From MGBC114844 sp910585855 (GTDB lineage Bacteria; Bacillota; Clostridia; Lachnospirales; Lachnospiraceae), in contig CBFFYP010000030.1 in the NCBI GenBank assembly GCA_965646165.1, forward strand, positions 1 through 46,085: a stretch of DNA of 46,085 nt. Direction: 5' to 3'. Under the pieces are notes generated by a model. That model searched no databases and was not told the origin of the DNA. It was given only the letters and a program-made list of their open reading frames with translations. This document shows positions 1-8,484 of the stretch, one piece after another (the first letter of the stretch is position 1; every line of letters starts with the position of its first letter). Made by a program: the position numbers and the translations under genes.

Positions 1-76
1 TTTTCGAGCAGAAGTCCAAGAACTTCTAACTTTTTTCCAAAGTCACTGCAGGCTGCTCACCGTTTTCGAATCTGGC
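1..76 (+). repeat. A-type structured element, 3' part (copy A1, cut by window edge)
   Basis: This is the last 76 bases of an A-type element: the 3' AGAAGT hairpin (AGAAGT-CCAAGA-ACTTCT), the CACTGCAGGCTGC junction, and the 3' arm of the closing stem ending TCTGGC. The partner arm lies outside the window. About 95 bases further on, a B-type element begins in the opposite orientation. The spacer between them resembles the A5-B2 spacer near 38100-38200, so A1 and B1 form one composite A-B unit. No protein is expected. Confidence 0.85.
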
Positions 77-171
77 TGTTTTTTGACCCCGGAACGAAAA
101 AAGAATGGTGTCTAACCTTTGCGGAAGACTTGTTCTGTAATAATGCATCGTTTCTGCCGTGATTCAACGAA

Positions 172-509
172 CAGCGAGAGGCGGTTTGCTTCTGTCTTTT
201 ACCTGCGACTTCGGAGAACGGTTAGAAAGTCTTGGGCTTCTGTGGAAACATCTAGAATTTTTTGCATATCCTGTTTCTATGCAGGGTATGCAAAAAAAGG
301 GGCGTGTTTAGCCCGGAGGATGGGGAAGAGGATGTTTTATGGTTGGTAGAATCTTTCCTTACACCCGGTTCGTTTCGGATGTGGTGAGGGCGAATTGCGC
401 CCCGGTTCGTCCGGTTGGATGAACTTAAATCAGAAGCCCTAGACTTTCTTACCGTTTGGAGCGGAGCAGGTAAAAGACAGAAGCAAACCGCCTCTTGCGT
501 CCGGTGAAA
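172..509 (-). repeat. B-type structured element (copy B1)
   Basis: Non-coding element of about 335 bp on the minus strand. The closing stem is a perfect 29-bp inverted repeat, 178-206 with 466-494. Its sequence is unrelated to the A-type closing stem, although both occupy the same place. Inside it, read on the minus strand, are an AAGTCTAGGGCTT hairpin, the GGGGCG-CAATTCG-CCC and GGG-CTAAACA-CGCCCC motifs, and a T-flanked hairpin with core CCTGCATAGAAACAGG. The short open frames here (119-349, 252-545) are not preserved in other copies. It ends about 40 bases before the pepC promoter. Confidence 0.88.
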
Positions 510-545
510 GCCAATCCTTTTATTCTGATTTTGCGGTGAAAGCAT

Positions 546-574
546 TTGACAATTTTATTAAAAAAGACTATGAT
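546..574 (+). promoter_or_regulatory. Sigma-A type promoter of pepC
   Basis: TTGACA (546-551) is followed after exactly 17 bases by TATGAT (569-574), a perfect -35 and a 5/6 -10. It lies just past element B1 and about 87 bases before the chosen pepC start. Confidence 0.75.
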
Positions 575-660
575 AGCTATGGTTAGAACAAAAAGCTTAG
601 ATTGAAAAAATATCTTGGCTTTTTTTAATGAAATCATAGAATACAGAAAGGATGAAAGTG

Positions 661-1989
661 ATGAAGAACGCAAAACCAATTACTATGGAAATGATTCAAC
701 GGTTTCAGAAAAATTATGATGAGGATGCAATGGCTAAAGTGCTTACGGCAGCAGCGTCAAAAACAGCATTGTCGGATATAGCACTTAGTCCTATGGATGC
801 AGCAAAGTTAGAACATACGTTTTCGATTGAAATTCCGACCAGAGGGATTACGAATCAAAAGAAAAGCGGGCGCTGCTGGCTGTTTGCTTCTATGAATATG
901 ATGAGAGAATTGGTAGCAAAAAATTGTAATATGGAGAAATTTGAATTGTCTGGAAATTATCTTGCCTTTTGGGATAAATTTGAAAAGATGAATTTCTTTT
1001 TGGAAGCAATTATTGATTCGGCAGATCTAGAGGTTTCCGATCGTACAGTAAATTGGATTTTATCAGGGTTAAATGATGGCGGACAGTGGGATATGATGGT
1101 GAGCTTAATTCAAAAGTATGGAATTGTGCCGTCTAGTGTGATGCCGGAAACTTTTCAGTCAAATGAAACACGGAATATGTCGCAGATCTTAAATATGAAA
1201 CTTCGAAAAGATGCGATTGAACTGCGAAAATTGGTGCAGGAGGGAGTTGATCCTTCTAAAAGAAAAGAAGAGATGCTGGAGGAATTATTTAAAGCTCTTT
1301 GCATTTGTTTTGGCAGACCAGTTGATCGATTTGATTTTGCATATACAGATAAAGAACATCACTATCATATTGAATATGATATGACGCCTCGTTCTTTCTA
1401 TGAAAAGTATATTAAGTTGTCTTTGGAGGATTATGTCAGTGTAATTAATGCTCCTACGCAGGATAAGCCGTATGGAAAAACGTATACTGTAAAATATCTT
1501 GGAAATGTAGTCGGAAGAAATATTTGCTATTTAAATTTGCCAATGGAGGAATTAAAGAAATTGGCGGTGCAGCAGATGAAGGATGGAGAACCGGTTTGGT
1601 TTGGCAGTGATTGTGGGAAATATGGCAGCAGAACGGATGGAATTTGGGATCAAAATTCGTTTGTTTATGGTGAGATTCTGGGAGGATTGGATTTGTCAAT
1701 GACAAAGGAGGAACGATTGGATTATGCGGATAGTGCAATGAATCATGCAATGCTGTTGACAGGGGTAAATTTAGATTCGGATGGGAAGCCAAATCGCTGG
1801 AAGATTGAAAATAGCTGGGGGGAAGAACCGGGGAAGAAAGGGTATTTTGCTGCTAGTGATGCTTGGTTTGATGAGTTTACATATCAGGTCATTATCAATA
1901 AAAAGTATTTGAAGGAGGAGTGGAAACTGGCTCTTGAGGAAGAACCGATTGAATTAGCACCTTGGGATCCGATGGGGACTCTTGCATAG
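661..1989 (+). CDS. pepC: Aminopeptidase C / bleomycin hydrolase (peptidase C1 family)
   Basis: Cytoplasmic cysteine aminopeptidase of the papain-like C1B (bleomycin hydrolase) family, which trims N-terminal residues from peptides for amino acid recycling. The catalytic Cys is in SGRCWLFAS (about residue 72), His in NHAMLLTGV (about 362) and Asn in IENSWGEE (about 384). The 442-residue length is normal for the family. ATG 661 is preferred over the in-frame ATG at 652 because AGAAAGG (645-651) sits 9 bases before 661 but abuts 652. It is monocistronic with its own promoter. Twelve bases after the stop begins a stuttered 5' end of a C-type element. Identification is firm; the physiological substrate is not visible from sequence. 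Confidence 0.95.
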   Translation: MKNAKPITMEMIQRFQKNYDEDAMAKVLTAAASKTALSDIALSPMDAAKLEHTFSIEIPTRGITNQKKSGRCWLFASMNMMRELVAKNCNMEKFELSGNYLAFWDKFEKMNFFLEAIIDSADLEVSDRTVNWILSGLNDGGQWDMMVSLIQKYGIVPSSVMPETFQSNETRNMSQILNMKLRKDAIELRKLVQEGVDPSKRKEEMLEELFKALCICFGRPVDRFDFAYTDKEHHYHIEYDMTPRSFYEKYIKLSLEDYVSVINAPTQDKPYGKTYTVKYLGNVVGRNICYLNLPMEELKKLAVQQMKDGEPVWFGSDCGKYGSRTDGIWDQNSFVYGEILGGLDLSMTKEERLDYADSAMNHAMLLTGVNLDSDGKPNRWKIENSWGEEPGKKGYFAASDAWFDEFTYQVIINKKYLKEEWKLALEEEPIELAPWDPMGTLA

Positions 1990-2001
1990 GAAACTCAGGT
2001 A

Positions 2002-2200
2002 GGACGCTTGAATGGGATGTTCGAATGGGACGCTCAAATCTGAAGGAAGGTCTGCACCGAGCCTGCTTGCGCTTAGCATTTCCTATTTTCATAGCGGACA
2101 CTAAGACGCTAAAACACAGCAACACAGTGTCTAAATGCCAATGGGAAATGATGACCCTTTGCAGACCTTTCTTCGGATTTGAGCTGTGTATTCTTGCCGG
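2002..2200 (+). repeat. C-type structured element (copy C1) with duplicated 5' end
   Basis: The main copy starts GGACGC at 2028. The closing stem pairs 2032-2055 with 2161-2184 and encloses the conserved CGCTTAGCATTTCC block, AGCGGAC, the hairpin around GTGTCT, and GGGAAATGATGACCC. The tail GCTGTGTATTC follows. A second, decayed 5' end (AGGACGCTTGAATGGGATG) precedes it at 2002-2027. The element starts 12 bases after the pepC stop, in the sense orientation. Open frames here are shadows. Confidence 0.85.
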
Positions 2201-2358
2201 AAGATTAGAGTGGCTGCAGAAGTTTGATGCGGACAGAAGTGGATGTCCGACAGGATGTTGGGAATAGTCTGAATTGATTGTTAGATTGTGTAAGTTGATA
2301 ACTTATGAATGGGTATGGCTAGACTGTTACGTTTATTTTGAAAGTTTTGATGTTTGTA

Positions 2359-2387
2359 TGGACATGTTTTGTTAGGTATGTTATAAT
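2359..2387 (+). promoter_or_regulatory. Promoter of ispE
   Basis: TGGACA (2359-2364), 17-base spacer, TATAAT (2382-2387). It lies 66 bases before the ispE start, downstream of element C1, so ispE is transcribed independently of pepC. Confidence 0.7.
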
Positions 2388-2453
2388 ATTGGTTTGTATA
2401 CAGAATACAAGTAGGGGGAATTAATAGTAAAGATAAAAGTAGGAGGGGTTTTA

Positions 2454-3335
2454 TTGAATCGGATGAAATTAAAGGCTTATGCAAAGATTAATCTTGGGCT
2501 GGATGTAATAGGAAAACGGGAGGATGGCTATCATGAAGTTCGAATGATTATGCAGACGGTTGGAATTTATGATCGGATCTGTTTGACAAAGAGGCAGGAG
2601 TCGGGGATTCGAATTCGTACCAATTTATTTTATCTTCCTGTTGATGCGGAAAATATTGTTTATCGGGCGGCTTCTCTTATGATGGAGGAGTATGGAATTA
2701 GGGGTGGAATTGAGATTGATCTGCAGAAGTATATTCCTGTAGCAGCAGGGTTGGCAGGGGGGAGCAGTGATGCTGCTGCGGTTTTATATGGAATGAATCG
2801 AATGTATCAACTTGGGTTATCTTTAAAGGAGTTGATGGGACAAGGGGTAAAGTTGGGAGCGGATGTGCCTTATTGTTTAATGAGGGGAACGGCTCTTTCG
2901 GAGGGAATTGGAGAAAAACTGACACCGCTTCCGGCTGCCCCGGATTGCTGGGTATTGTTGGCAAAGCCGCCGATCAGTGTATCAACGAAGTTTGTATATG
3001 AGAATTTACGGGTGGATGAGTTGAAAGAACATCCCGATATTGATGGAATGAAACGAGCAATTCAGGCAAAGGATTTGCAGGGAGTAATGCAAAAGATGGG
3101 GAATGTATTGGAAACGGTTACCATTCCGGCTTATCCGATTGTGGCTAAGATAAAGGAGCAGATTTGGGAAAGCGGGGCTTTGAAGGTATTGATGAGTGGA
3201 AGTGGTCCGACAGTATTTGGATTGTTTGACTGTTGGGAGAAAGCACAGAGAGGGTATGAGAGTTTAAGGCAGACGGATATAAGCAGACAGGTTTATGTGA
3301 CAAAGTTTTATCAGCCAAAGTCCGCAGCAGTTTGA
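2454..3335 (+). CDS. ispE: 4-diphosphocytidyl-2-C-methyl-D-erythritol kinase
   Basis: GHMP-family kinase that phosphorylates CDP-methylerythritol at the 2-hydroxyl using ATP, the fourth step of the MEP isoprenoid pathway. Visible signatures are the N-terminal KAYAKINLGLDV, the glycine-rich ATP loop PVAAGLAGGSSDAAA (about residues 91-105), GADVPYCLMRGTA, and the C-terminal SGSGPTVFG motif. The 293-residue length is typical. A TTG start at 2454 is chosen because AGGAGGGG (2441-2448) is 5 bases upstream; the next ATG (2463) would be 14 bases away. The GntR-type regulator follows after 27 bases, so the two are likely co-transcribed. Confidence 0.95.
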   Translation: MNRMKLKAYAKINLGLDVIGKREDGYHEVRMIMQTVGIYDRICLTKRQESGIRIRTNLFYLPVDAENIVYRAASLMMEEYGIRGGIEIDLQKYIPVAAGLAGGSSDAAAVLYGMNRMYQLGLSLKELMGQGVKLGADVPYCLMRGTALSEGIGEKLTPLPAAPDCWVLLAKPPISVSTKFVYENLRVDELKEHPDIDGMKRAIQAKDLQGVMQKMGNVLETVTIPAYPIVAKIKEQIWESGALKVLMSGSGPTVFGLFDCWEKAQRGYESLRQTDISRQVYVTKFYQPKSAAV

Positions 3336-3362
3336 GAGGAAACAGACAGAGGAGGAAAGGAA

Positions 3363-4031
3363 ATGCAGGATCAATTAAAGGCAGTAGCTGATGAATATTT
3401 GCCTCTGCGGGATGTGGTGTTTCAGACATTAAGGCAGGCAATTTTAAAGGGGGAACTAGAACCGGGAGAGCGGCTGATGGAGATTCAGTTAGCAGAGCGG
3501 CTTGGGGTAAGCCGTACACCGGTAAGAGAAGCTATCCGAAAGTTGGAGTTGGAAGGTTTGGTAGTGATGATACCTAGAAAGGGAGCAGAGGTTGCCGGGA
3601 TTACGGAGAAAAATGTGCGGGATGTGTTAGAAGTAAGAAAGGCTTTGGAGGAGTTGGCGGTTACACTTGCTTGTCAGAGGATGGAAGAAAGCCAGTTTAA
3701 TCAGTTTGATGAGCAGAACCATATTTTTGAAGAGGCTTTAAAGACAGGAGATTTGGCTGAGATTGCGAAGCAGGATATTGATTTTCATGAAGTTATTTAT
3801 CTGGCGGCTGGTAATGAAAGGCTGCAGCAAATGTTAAATAATCTTCGAGAGCAGATGTATCGGTATCGTATGGAGTATATTAAAGAGGAACAGCAGAGGA
3901 GTAAGTTGGTTTTGGAACATCAGGAGATCGCTGAAGCAATTCAGAATCGGGATGTGGAACGGGCAAAATCGGCAATTCGGGTTCATATTGATAATCAGGA
4001 GATGACGGTATCTCAGAAGATAAAAGGGTAG
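3363..4031 (+). CDS. GntR-family transcriptional regulator, FCD (FadR) subfamily
   Basis: DNA-binding regulator of 222 residues. The N-terminal winged helix contains LRQAILKGELEPGERLME and LAERLGVSRTPVREAIRKLE, the classical GntR signature (about residues 20-65). The C-terminal all-helical FCD domain (about 90-215) has the DxxFHxxI-type segment IDFHEVIYLAAGNERL and a later VEHQEI-like histidine, typical of metal- or organic-acid-sensing FadR relatives. The start has AGGAGGAAAGG upstream. It follows ispE closely and is probably in its operon; its ligand cannot be told. A truncated C-type element begins one base after its stop. Confidence 0.9.
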   Translation: MQDQLKAVADEYLPLRDVVFQTLRQAILKGELEPGERLMEIQLAERLGVSRTPVREAIRKLELEGLVVMIPRKGAEVAGITEKNVRDVLEVRKALEELAVTLACQRMEESQFNQFDEQNHIFEEALKTGDLAEIAKQDIDFHEVIYLAAGNERLQQMLNNLREQMYRYRMEYIKEEQQRSKLVLEHQEIAEAIQNRDVERAKSAIRVHIDNQEMTVSQKIKG

Positions 4032-4032
4032 G

Positions 4033-4075
4033 GGACGCCGAAAGCCGAATGGTATTCTATTCCGGGCTCGCTTGC
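4033..4075 (+). repeat. C-type element fragment (5' end only)
   Basis: GGACGCCGAAAGCCGAATGG, followed by TCTATTCCGGGCTCGCTTGC, matches the first 45 or so bases of full C elements; the rest is missing. It directly follows the GntR-gene stop and overlaps the 3' end of spoIIR on the other strand, supplying the spoIIR stop codon and its last few codons. Confidence 0.7.
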
Positions 4076-4797
4076 TGGGAGTTTGAAGTAAGCCAGTCTA
4101 GCAGGCGGAATCGAATCTCAACGGTGTTTGGGTTTTCTGTGCTTTCGGGAGTGTCGGTTTGGGTAAGGGAATCTTGATTGATGCAGACGTTATCACTAGT
4201 GATTAGGGCATATTCTTCTTCGGTTAGGAAGGATTTTATGGTTTCTTTTGAATCTTCCGGGACGATGCAGTGTGTGACATCAATAAAGCAGAGGGGCGGG
4301 TATAGAACACACCACCAGTTTTGACCTGAGCCTGAACCTAAAAGGATACGGTAAGCAGTATAGTATCCTGCTGGAAAAGTGAGATCACCATAGGTTTTTT
4401 CTGGAAAGTAAACACGTTCCGTTCCGGCTTTTACAGATAGATTAGAGTGATGTTCTTTTAATACATCATAGGCTACTTGAGTGATATTATCTGTATATTG
4501 TTCTAAAAGGGCTAATGCTTCTTCTGCACTAGAAGCACGTGCCAAAGGTTGTTCCATATATTCTAAAACGGCAGTTTTTACTAATAATTTTAGTTCCTGA
4601 TCTTCTTTTGAGTCACTTTCTGCCAATACATGAAAACGGACAACATGGGAAGCAAGTTCCTGTTGTGCGGCAGCAGAAACAGAATTTTTTCTTTGCTGAG
4701 TAAAAACAATACTTAAAAACCCGATTAATAAAGCAAACAGAAGAAAAGCAATGTTATTTTGTACAAATAAAAAATAATTATTTTTTTTACGTCCCAT
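4057..4797 (-). CDS. spoIIR: Stage II sporulation protein R
   Basis: Secreted signalling protein made in the forespore that activates the SpoIIGA protease to process pro-sigma-E in the mother cell. An N-terminal membrane/signal segment (about residues 14-32) precedes the SpoIIR domain with RFHVLAESDSKEDQELKL, YGDLTFPAGYYTAYRILLG and the hallmark NWWCVLYPPLCFID. Start ATG has AAGGAGG 5 bases upstream. At 246 residues it is slightly longer than usual, with a Ser/Thr-rich C-terminal tail; the final residues (about QQASPE) and the stop are encoded by a C-type element fragment. It shows that the organism is a sporulator. Identification is secure. Confidence 0.93.
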   Translation of the reverse strand: MGRKKNNYFLFVQNNIAFLLFALLIGFLSIVFTQQRKNSVSAAAQQELASHVVRFHVLAESDSKEDQELKLLVKTAVLEYMEQPLARASSAEEALALLEQYTDNITQVAYDVLKEHHSNLSVKAGTERVYFPEKTYGDLTFPAGYYTAYRILLGSGSGQNWWCVLYPPLCFIDVTHCIVPEDSKETIKSFLTEEEYALITSDNVCINQDSLTQTDTPESTENPNTVEIRFRLLDWLTSNSQQASPE

Positions 4798-5001
4798 AGA
4801 AACCTCCTTATTATAAATATTAGATTATAAATTCAGCAATAGCAGCTTATGATGCAATTACTTTGAAACCTTCTAAAATATAAATATTGAAAAAAAATAT
4901 CTTAATTACATCGTTACATATTAAATTTTGAATATCACAATACATTTCGAAATCAAAAAAACGCTTATTTCTACGAAAAAATAGTTTATGTAGGAATAAA
5001 C

Positions 5002-5160
5002 AGCCGAAAACTGAAGGGAGTTCTGTGCAGAGTCATCATTTCCCATTGGCACTTAGGCATGGTCTTGCTGTGTTTTTGTGCCTTATGTGTCCGCTGTGAA
5101 AATAGGAAATGCTAAGCGCAAGCAGGCTCGGAATAGAGTTTCTTTCAGCTTTCGGCGTCC
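5002..5160 (-). repeat. C-type structured element (copy C2)
   Basis: Minus-strand C element lying between the divergent spoIIR and ddl genes. Reading the minus strand: GGACGCCGAAAGCTGAAAG closing arm, the GCTTAGCATTTCC block, AGCGGACACATAAGGCAC hairpin arm, GGCACTTAGTGCC-like return, GGGAAATGATGAC, and the partner arm ending CGGCTG. The closing stem is imperfect, so this copy is ageing. It is the only structure seen between 4798 and 5160; the flanks are A+T-rich without other clear signals. Confidence 0.8.
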
Positions 5161-5480
5161 TTCTCCCTATAACAACACTTTTTATACTATAAAATTTATT
5201 AAGGCTGATATTACTTTGTTATGGTAATCCTTCCCATTTTAGAAAATAATTATACAGGGGTTGAACTATTTTCTTATTCAGGGTAAAATAAAAAGGGATA
5301 CTTTATTTTTTAATTAAGAAAAAGCGGAAAATAGGTATTGTTTTTTGGGGGAATGAATATAGTATAAATGGGGTTTTGCTATTTATGCAGAGAATATGTT
5401 AAAGAGAGATGAAAAAGAAAAAAGAATTAAGAAAGGATGTAACTGAAAAAGTAGGGAACAGTTGCAAAAGGATAAGAACG
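5161..5480. other. A+T-rich upstream region of ddl
   Basis: Gene-free stretch before ddl. A weak promoter-like pair is present (TTGTTT near 5338, TATAAA at 5363-5368), but the spacer is 19 bases. No riboswitch, T-box or terminator was recognised. An in-frame upstream ATG at 5409 would extend ddl by 24 lysine-rich residues; it is judged not to be the real start. Confidence 0.4.
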
Positions 5481-6536
5481 ATGAAGAAAACAGTTGGAGT
5501 GTTATTTGGCGGACAGTCTTCCGAACATGAGATATCCTGCATTTCAGCAGTAACCGTTATTTCAAATATAGATAAAGAGGAATATGATGTCATTCTGATT
5601 GGAATTACGAAAGAGGGCAAATGGATTCTTGCTAATTCTATAGCGGAGATTGAAAGTGGAGCATGGAAAACAGGAAAGATTCAGGCGGTTCTTTCTCCGG
5701 ATGCTACAGAGAAATGTCTGCTTTTGATTGAGGGAAGTCGGGTAACAAAAAGAAAGCTGGATGTAGTATTTCCGACTTTGCATGGTTTGTATGGAGAAGA
5801 TGGAACTGTGCAGGGGCTTTTGGAACTGGCTCAGATTCCTTATGTAGGATGTGGGGTATTGGCTTCTAGTCTTGCGATGGATAAGTTGTATACAAAGAAG
5901 ATTGTGGATACGCTTGGGATTCGTCAGGCAGCTTATGTGCCAGTGATGAAAAAGGATTTGATGAAAATGGAGGAAACAATTCGAAAAATTGAGGAAAAGT
6001 TGTCCTATCCTGTTTTTATTAAACCATCTAATGCAGGTTCTTCAAGGGGAGTGTCAAAGGCGGAAAATAGGGAGGAATTGATCGATGGGCTGATGCTGGC
6101 GGCAGAACATGATCGGAAGATACTTGTGGAAGAGAGAATTGTCGGAAGAGAATTGGAGTGTGCCGTATTGGGTGGGGCAGACAGCCGTGCGTCCGGTGTG
6201 GGAGAGGTGCTTGCTGCTGCCGAGTTTTATGATTATGAGGCAAAGTATCACAGTAATGAATCGAAAACAGTGATTTCACCTAAGATGCCAAGAGAAAAAG
6301 AGGAAGAGATACGAAAAGATGCGGTAGCTATTTTTCGGGAGTTAGACGGATATGGACTGGCAAGAGTGGACTTTTTCTTGACGGAGGATACCAATGAAGT
6401 AGTGTTTAATGAGATTAATACACTTCCGGGATTTACTAGTATCAGTATGTATCCTATGCTTTGGGAGGCAAGGGGAATTAGTAAACGGGTATTGATAGAG
6501 AAACTTTTGCAGAGTGCGTTAGTAAGATTTGCTTAA
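5481..6536 (+). CDS. ddl: D-alanine--D-alanine ligase
   Basis: ATP-grasp ligase making D-Ala-D-Ala for peptidoglycan. The N-terminal GVLFGGQSSEHEIS signature, the ATP-grasp segment YPVFIKPSNAGSSRGVSK, the omega-loop EFYDYEAKY with a Tyr in the position expected for D-Ala rather than D-lactate specificity, and the C-terminal VVFNEINTLPGFTSIS metal/substrate motif are all present. ATG 5481 is preferred over 5409: AAAAGG ends 9 bases upstream, and the protein then begins MKKTVGVLFGG as in relatives (351 residues). murI follows 64 bases later, forming a cell-wall precursor cluster. Nothing in the omega-loop points to a vancomycin-resistance type ligase. Confidence 0.94.
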   Translation: MKKTVGVLFGGQSSEHEISCISAVTVISNIDKEEYDVILIGITKEGKWILANSIAEIESGAWKTGKIQAVLSPDATEKCLLLIEGSRVTKRKLDVVFPTLHGLYGEDGTVQGLLELAQIPYVGCGVLASSLAMDKLYTKKIVDTLGIRQAAYVPVMKKDLMKMEETIRKIEEKLSYPVFIKPSNAGSSRGVSKAENREELIDGLMLAAEHDRKILVEERIVGRELECAVLGGADSRASGVGEVLAAAEFYDYEAKYHSNESKTVISPKMPREKEEEIRKDAVAIFRELDGYGLARVDFFLTEDTNEVVFNEINTLPGFTSISMYPMLWEARGISKRVLIEKLLQSALVRFA

Positions 6537-6600
6537 AAAACTTACATAGAAAGTGAGAGAGCAAGACTGGAAGGTTTATGCAGAAAAGGGAGGAAAACAG

Positions 6601-7422
6601 ATGGAGCTGCAAAATGCACCAATCGGTGTATTTGATTCTGGATTTGGCGGTCTTACGGTTGCCAGAGAGATTATGCGTCAGATACCAAATGAAACGATTG
6701 TGTACTTTGGTGATACAGCCCGTGTGCCCTATGGAACAAAGTCACAAACAACTATTTTAAAGTATTCGAAACAGATTGTTCGTTTTTTGCGGACAAAGGA
6801 GGTAAAGGCGATTGTTGTGGCATGTAATACGGCAAGTGCGCTTGCGTTAGAGGAGATTCGCCGGGAATTGGAAATTCCGATTCTTGGTGTGATTAAACCG
6901 GGAGCGAAGATTGCTGCAAATACCACAAAGAACGGGAAAATCGGAATTATTGCAACAGAGGCAACGATTCAGAGCAGAGTTTATACGCATTTTATTCAGG
7001 ATTTAAATCCAGAGCTTACTGTAATAGGGAAAGCTTGTCCGCTTTTTGTACCGATTGTGGAAGAGGGAACTTTTTTAAATGATCCGATTTTGGATGCGAT
7101 TGCAAATCGTTATTTAGAGGAGCTGAAACAGCATAAGATTGATACGTTGATTCTAGGGTGTACGCATTATCCGCTGCTTCGCAGTACACTTAGCAGATTG
7201 ATGGGGGAGGATGTAACGTTAGTAAATCCGGCGTATGAAACAGCTAGAGAGCTGCAGCGGCTTTTGCGGAAAGAGGGTTTAGAGAATACACAGGGGCAGG
7301 AGATAGAACGAATTCATACGTTTTATGTAAGTGATGTGCCGGATCGGTTTAAACAGTTTGCAGCGTCTATTTTGCCCTGTTCGGCAGAACGGACAGCACA
7401 AATTAATATTGAGGAATATTAG
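6601..7422 (+). CDS. murI: Glutamate racemase
   Basis: Cofactor-independent racemase converting L- to D-glutamate for peptidoglycan. The two catalytic cysteines are in VVACNTASA (about Cys75) and LILGCTHYPLL (about Cys187); the N-terminal IGVFDSGFGGLTVAREI and the FGDTARVPYG motif are canonical. ATG 6601 with GGGAGG 7 bases upstream gives 273 residues, the usual length; a GTG at 6553 would add 16 unlikely residues. It follows ddl and precedes the DUF1934 gene by 10 bases, so it lies in the middle of a three-gene operon. Confidence 0.96.
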   Translation: MELQNAPIGVFDSGFGGLTVAREIMRQIPNETIVYFGDTARVPYGTKSQTTILKYSKQIVRFLRTKEVKAIVVACNTASALALEEIRRELEIPILGVIKPGAKIAANTTKNGKIGIIATEATIQSRVYTHFIQDLNPELTVIGKACPLFVPIVEEGTFLNDPILDAIANRYLEELKQHKIDTLILGCTHYPLLRSTLSRLMGEDVTLVNPAYETARELQRLLRKEGLENTQGQEIERIHTFYVSDVPDRFKQFAASILPCSAERTAQINIEEY

Positions 7423-7432
7423 AGGGAAAATT

Positions 7433-7885
7433 ATGACAAAAGAGGTATTGGTATCGATTTCAGGACTGCAGTTTGCAGTGAACTCAGATGAAGTGATAGA
7501 GGTGATTACAGGTGGGCAGTATTTTAGCCGGGGTGGGAAACAGTATGTCCTCTATGATGAAATGATGGAAGAGTATGAAGGTATTTCAAAGAATACAATT
7601 AAATTTACAGACGGGATTGTGGATATTACAAAAAAAGGGCTGACTAATGTACACATGATCTTTGAAGAAAAGAAAAAAAATATGACCTATTATAATACTC
7701 CTTTTGGAAATTTGATGATTGGGCTGTATACCAATCGGATACAGATTGAGGAAAAAGAAGAGGATATTCGGATTGTAGTGGATTATGCATTGGATATTAA
7801 TTATGAGTTTATTTCCGACTGTGTGATTACGATTGTGGTAAAAGCAAAGCAAAATGCAGAGCTTGCATTGTCGGAGAGGAATTGA
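7433..7885 (+). CDS. DUF1934 (YwiB-like) beta-barrel protein
   Basis: A 150-residue member of the DUF1934/YwiB family, predicted to form a small calycin-like beta-barrel; its function is not established. Typical pieces are the N-terminal EVLVSISGLQF, a YVLYDE strand, NTIKF, and the middle YNTPFGNLMIGLYTN, followed by alternating-strand sequence ending VVKAKQNAE. ATG 7433 has AGAGGGAAA upstream; the longer frame starting at 7331 overlaps murI and is not credible. It is the last gene of ddl-murI-DUF1934 and is followed by a strong terminator. Confidence 0.85.
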   Translation: MTKEVLVSISGLQFAVNSDEVIEVITGGQYFSRGGKQYVLYDEMMEEYEGISKNTIKFTDGIVDITKKGLTNVHMIFEEKKKNMTYYNTPFGNLMIGLYTNRIQIEEKEEDIRIVVDYALDINYEFISDCVITIVVKAKQNAELALSERN

Positions 7886-7888
7886 TAA

Positions 7889-7933
7889 AATTTGATAATA
7901 AGAAATTTAGTAATAAGAAATTTAGTAATAAGA
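7889..7933 (+). repeat. Three 15-bp tandem repeats
   Basis: Units AATTTGATAATAAGA, AATTTAGTAATAAGA and AATTTAGTAATAAGA lie head to tail between the DUF1934 stop and its terminator. They look like replication slippage in an A+T-rich 3' UTR; no function is apparent. Confidence 0.85.
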
Positions 7934-7970
7934 AAAAACAGGCTGAGGATTGTTTCTCAGTCTGTTTTTT
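7934..7970 (+). terminator. Bidirectional intrinsic terminator
   Basis: AACAGGCTGAG pairs with CTCAGTCTGTT (one G.T pair) across an 8-base loop, with an A-run before and a T-run after. It can end both the ddl-murI-DUF1934 transcript and the convergent minus-strand gene ending at 7975. Confidence 0.85.
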
Positions 7971-7974
7971 GGTT

Positions 7975-8484
7975 TTATTTTCCTTTTTTATCTTTTTTGC
8001 TGCTGTTTTTTTTATTTGTTGTATCAGCAGCAGCGGCTTCAGCGGTTTTTTTTCGGAAGCGATCTAGAAATTTTTTCTTTTTCTTTGGTTCTGGGATAGG
8101 ACCACGGATTCGCTTTGCACTGGTAATATAGATTCCGCTTACGGTTGCTTTTACTTCCTGCTTTGGAAGAATTTGGGCAAATACCTGTTCATCGCAAATT
8201 AATGACATAATACGAGGACCAGCTTTTACTTTTGCGATTGGAAGTTTAAAGCGCCGCATATACTTGGGGATGGAATCTACTACGATTTTTGGTAGATTTG
8301 CTTCAGCGGGTTTGAGTCTTGCCTTGTCGATAATGTAGAGTGACAGATTTTGTGCCACTGCATCCATAGTTGCTTGTTGTTCTGCCTGTTTTTTTTGCAT
8401 TTTTCTTCCAAGAAAATATAGTACAACAAAAACGACAACAAGGATTAATAAAATAACAAGGAGAACTTTTAGTATCGGATTCAT
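7975..8484 (-). CDS. Small single-pass membrane protein, function unknown
   Basis: A 169-residue protein with one strong N-terminal transmembrane helix (about residues 3-24, ILKVLLVILLILVVVFVVLY). A cytoplasmic part follows with a heptad-like QKKQAEQQATMDAV stretch, a compact middle (about 60-130, LPKIVVDSIPKYMRRFKLP) and a very basic, low-complexity C-terminus (KKKKK, AEAAAADTTNKKNSSKKDKKGK). The ATG at 8484 has GGAGG 5 bases upstream; an ATG 12 bases earlier would contain that site. I do not recognise a named family. It shares a terminator with the convergent DUF1934 gene. It could be a scaffold or envelope protein; that is a guess. Confidence 0.75.
   Translation of the reverse strand: MNPILKVLLVILLILVVVFVVLYFLGRKMQKKQAEQQATMDAVAQNLSLYIIDKARLKPAEANLPKIVVDSIPKYMRRFKLPIAKVKAGPRIMSLICDEQVFAQILPKQEVKATVSGIYITSAKRIRGPIPEPKKKKKFLDRFRKKTAEAAAADTTNKKNSSKKDKKGK

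Noticed and set aside
119..545. Open frames of 76-97 codons on both strands within element B1
   Set aside because: They overlap paired stems and the frames are not kept in B2 or B3; no ribosome sites.
2281..2484. Minus-strand 67-codon frame upstream of ispE
   Set aside because: Overlaps the ispE promoter and ribosome site; no start signal.
5409..5480. Upstream ATG of ddl adding 24 residues
   Set aside because: Weak ribosome site and lysine-rich extension not expected; ATG 5481 has a proper site and the canonical N-terminus.
7882..8131. 61- and 79-codon frames after the DUF1934 gene
   Set aside because: Consist of 15-bp tandem repeats, a terminator and the antisense of the membrane-protein gene.
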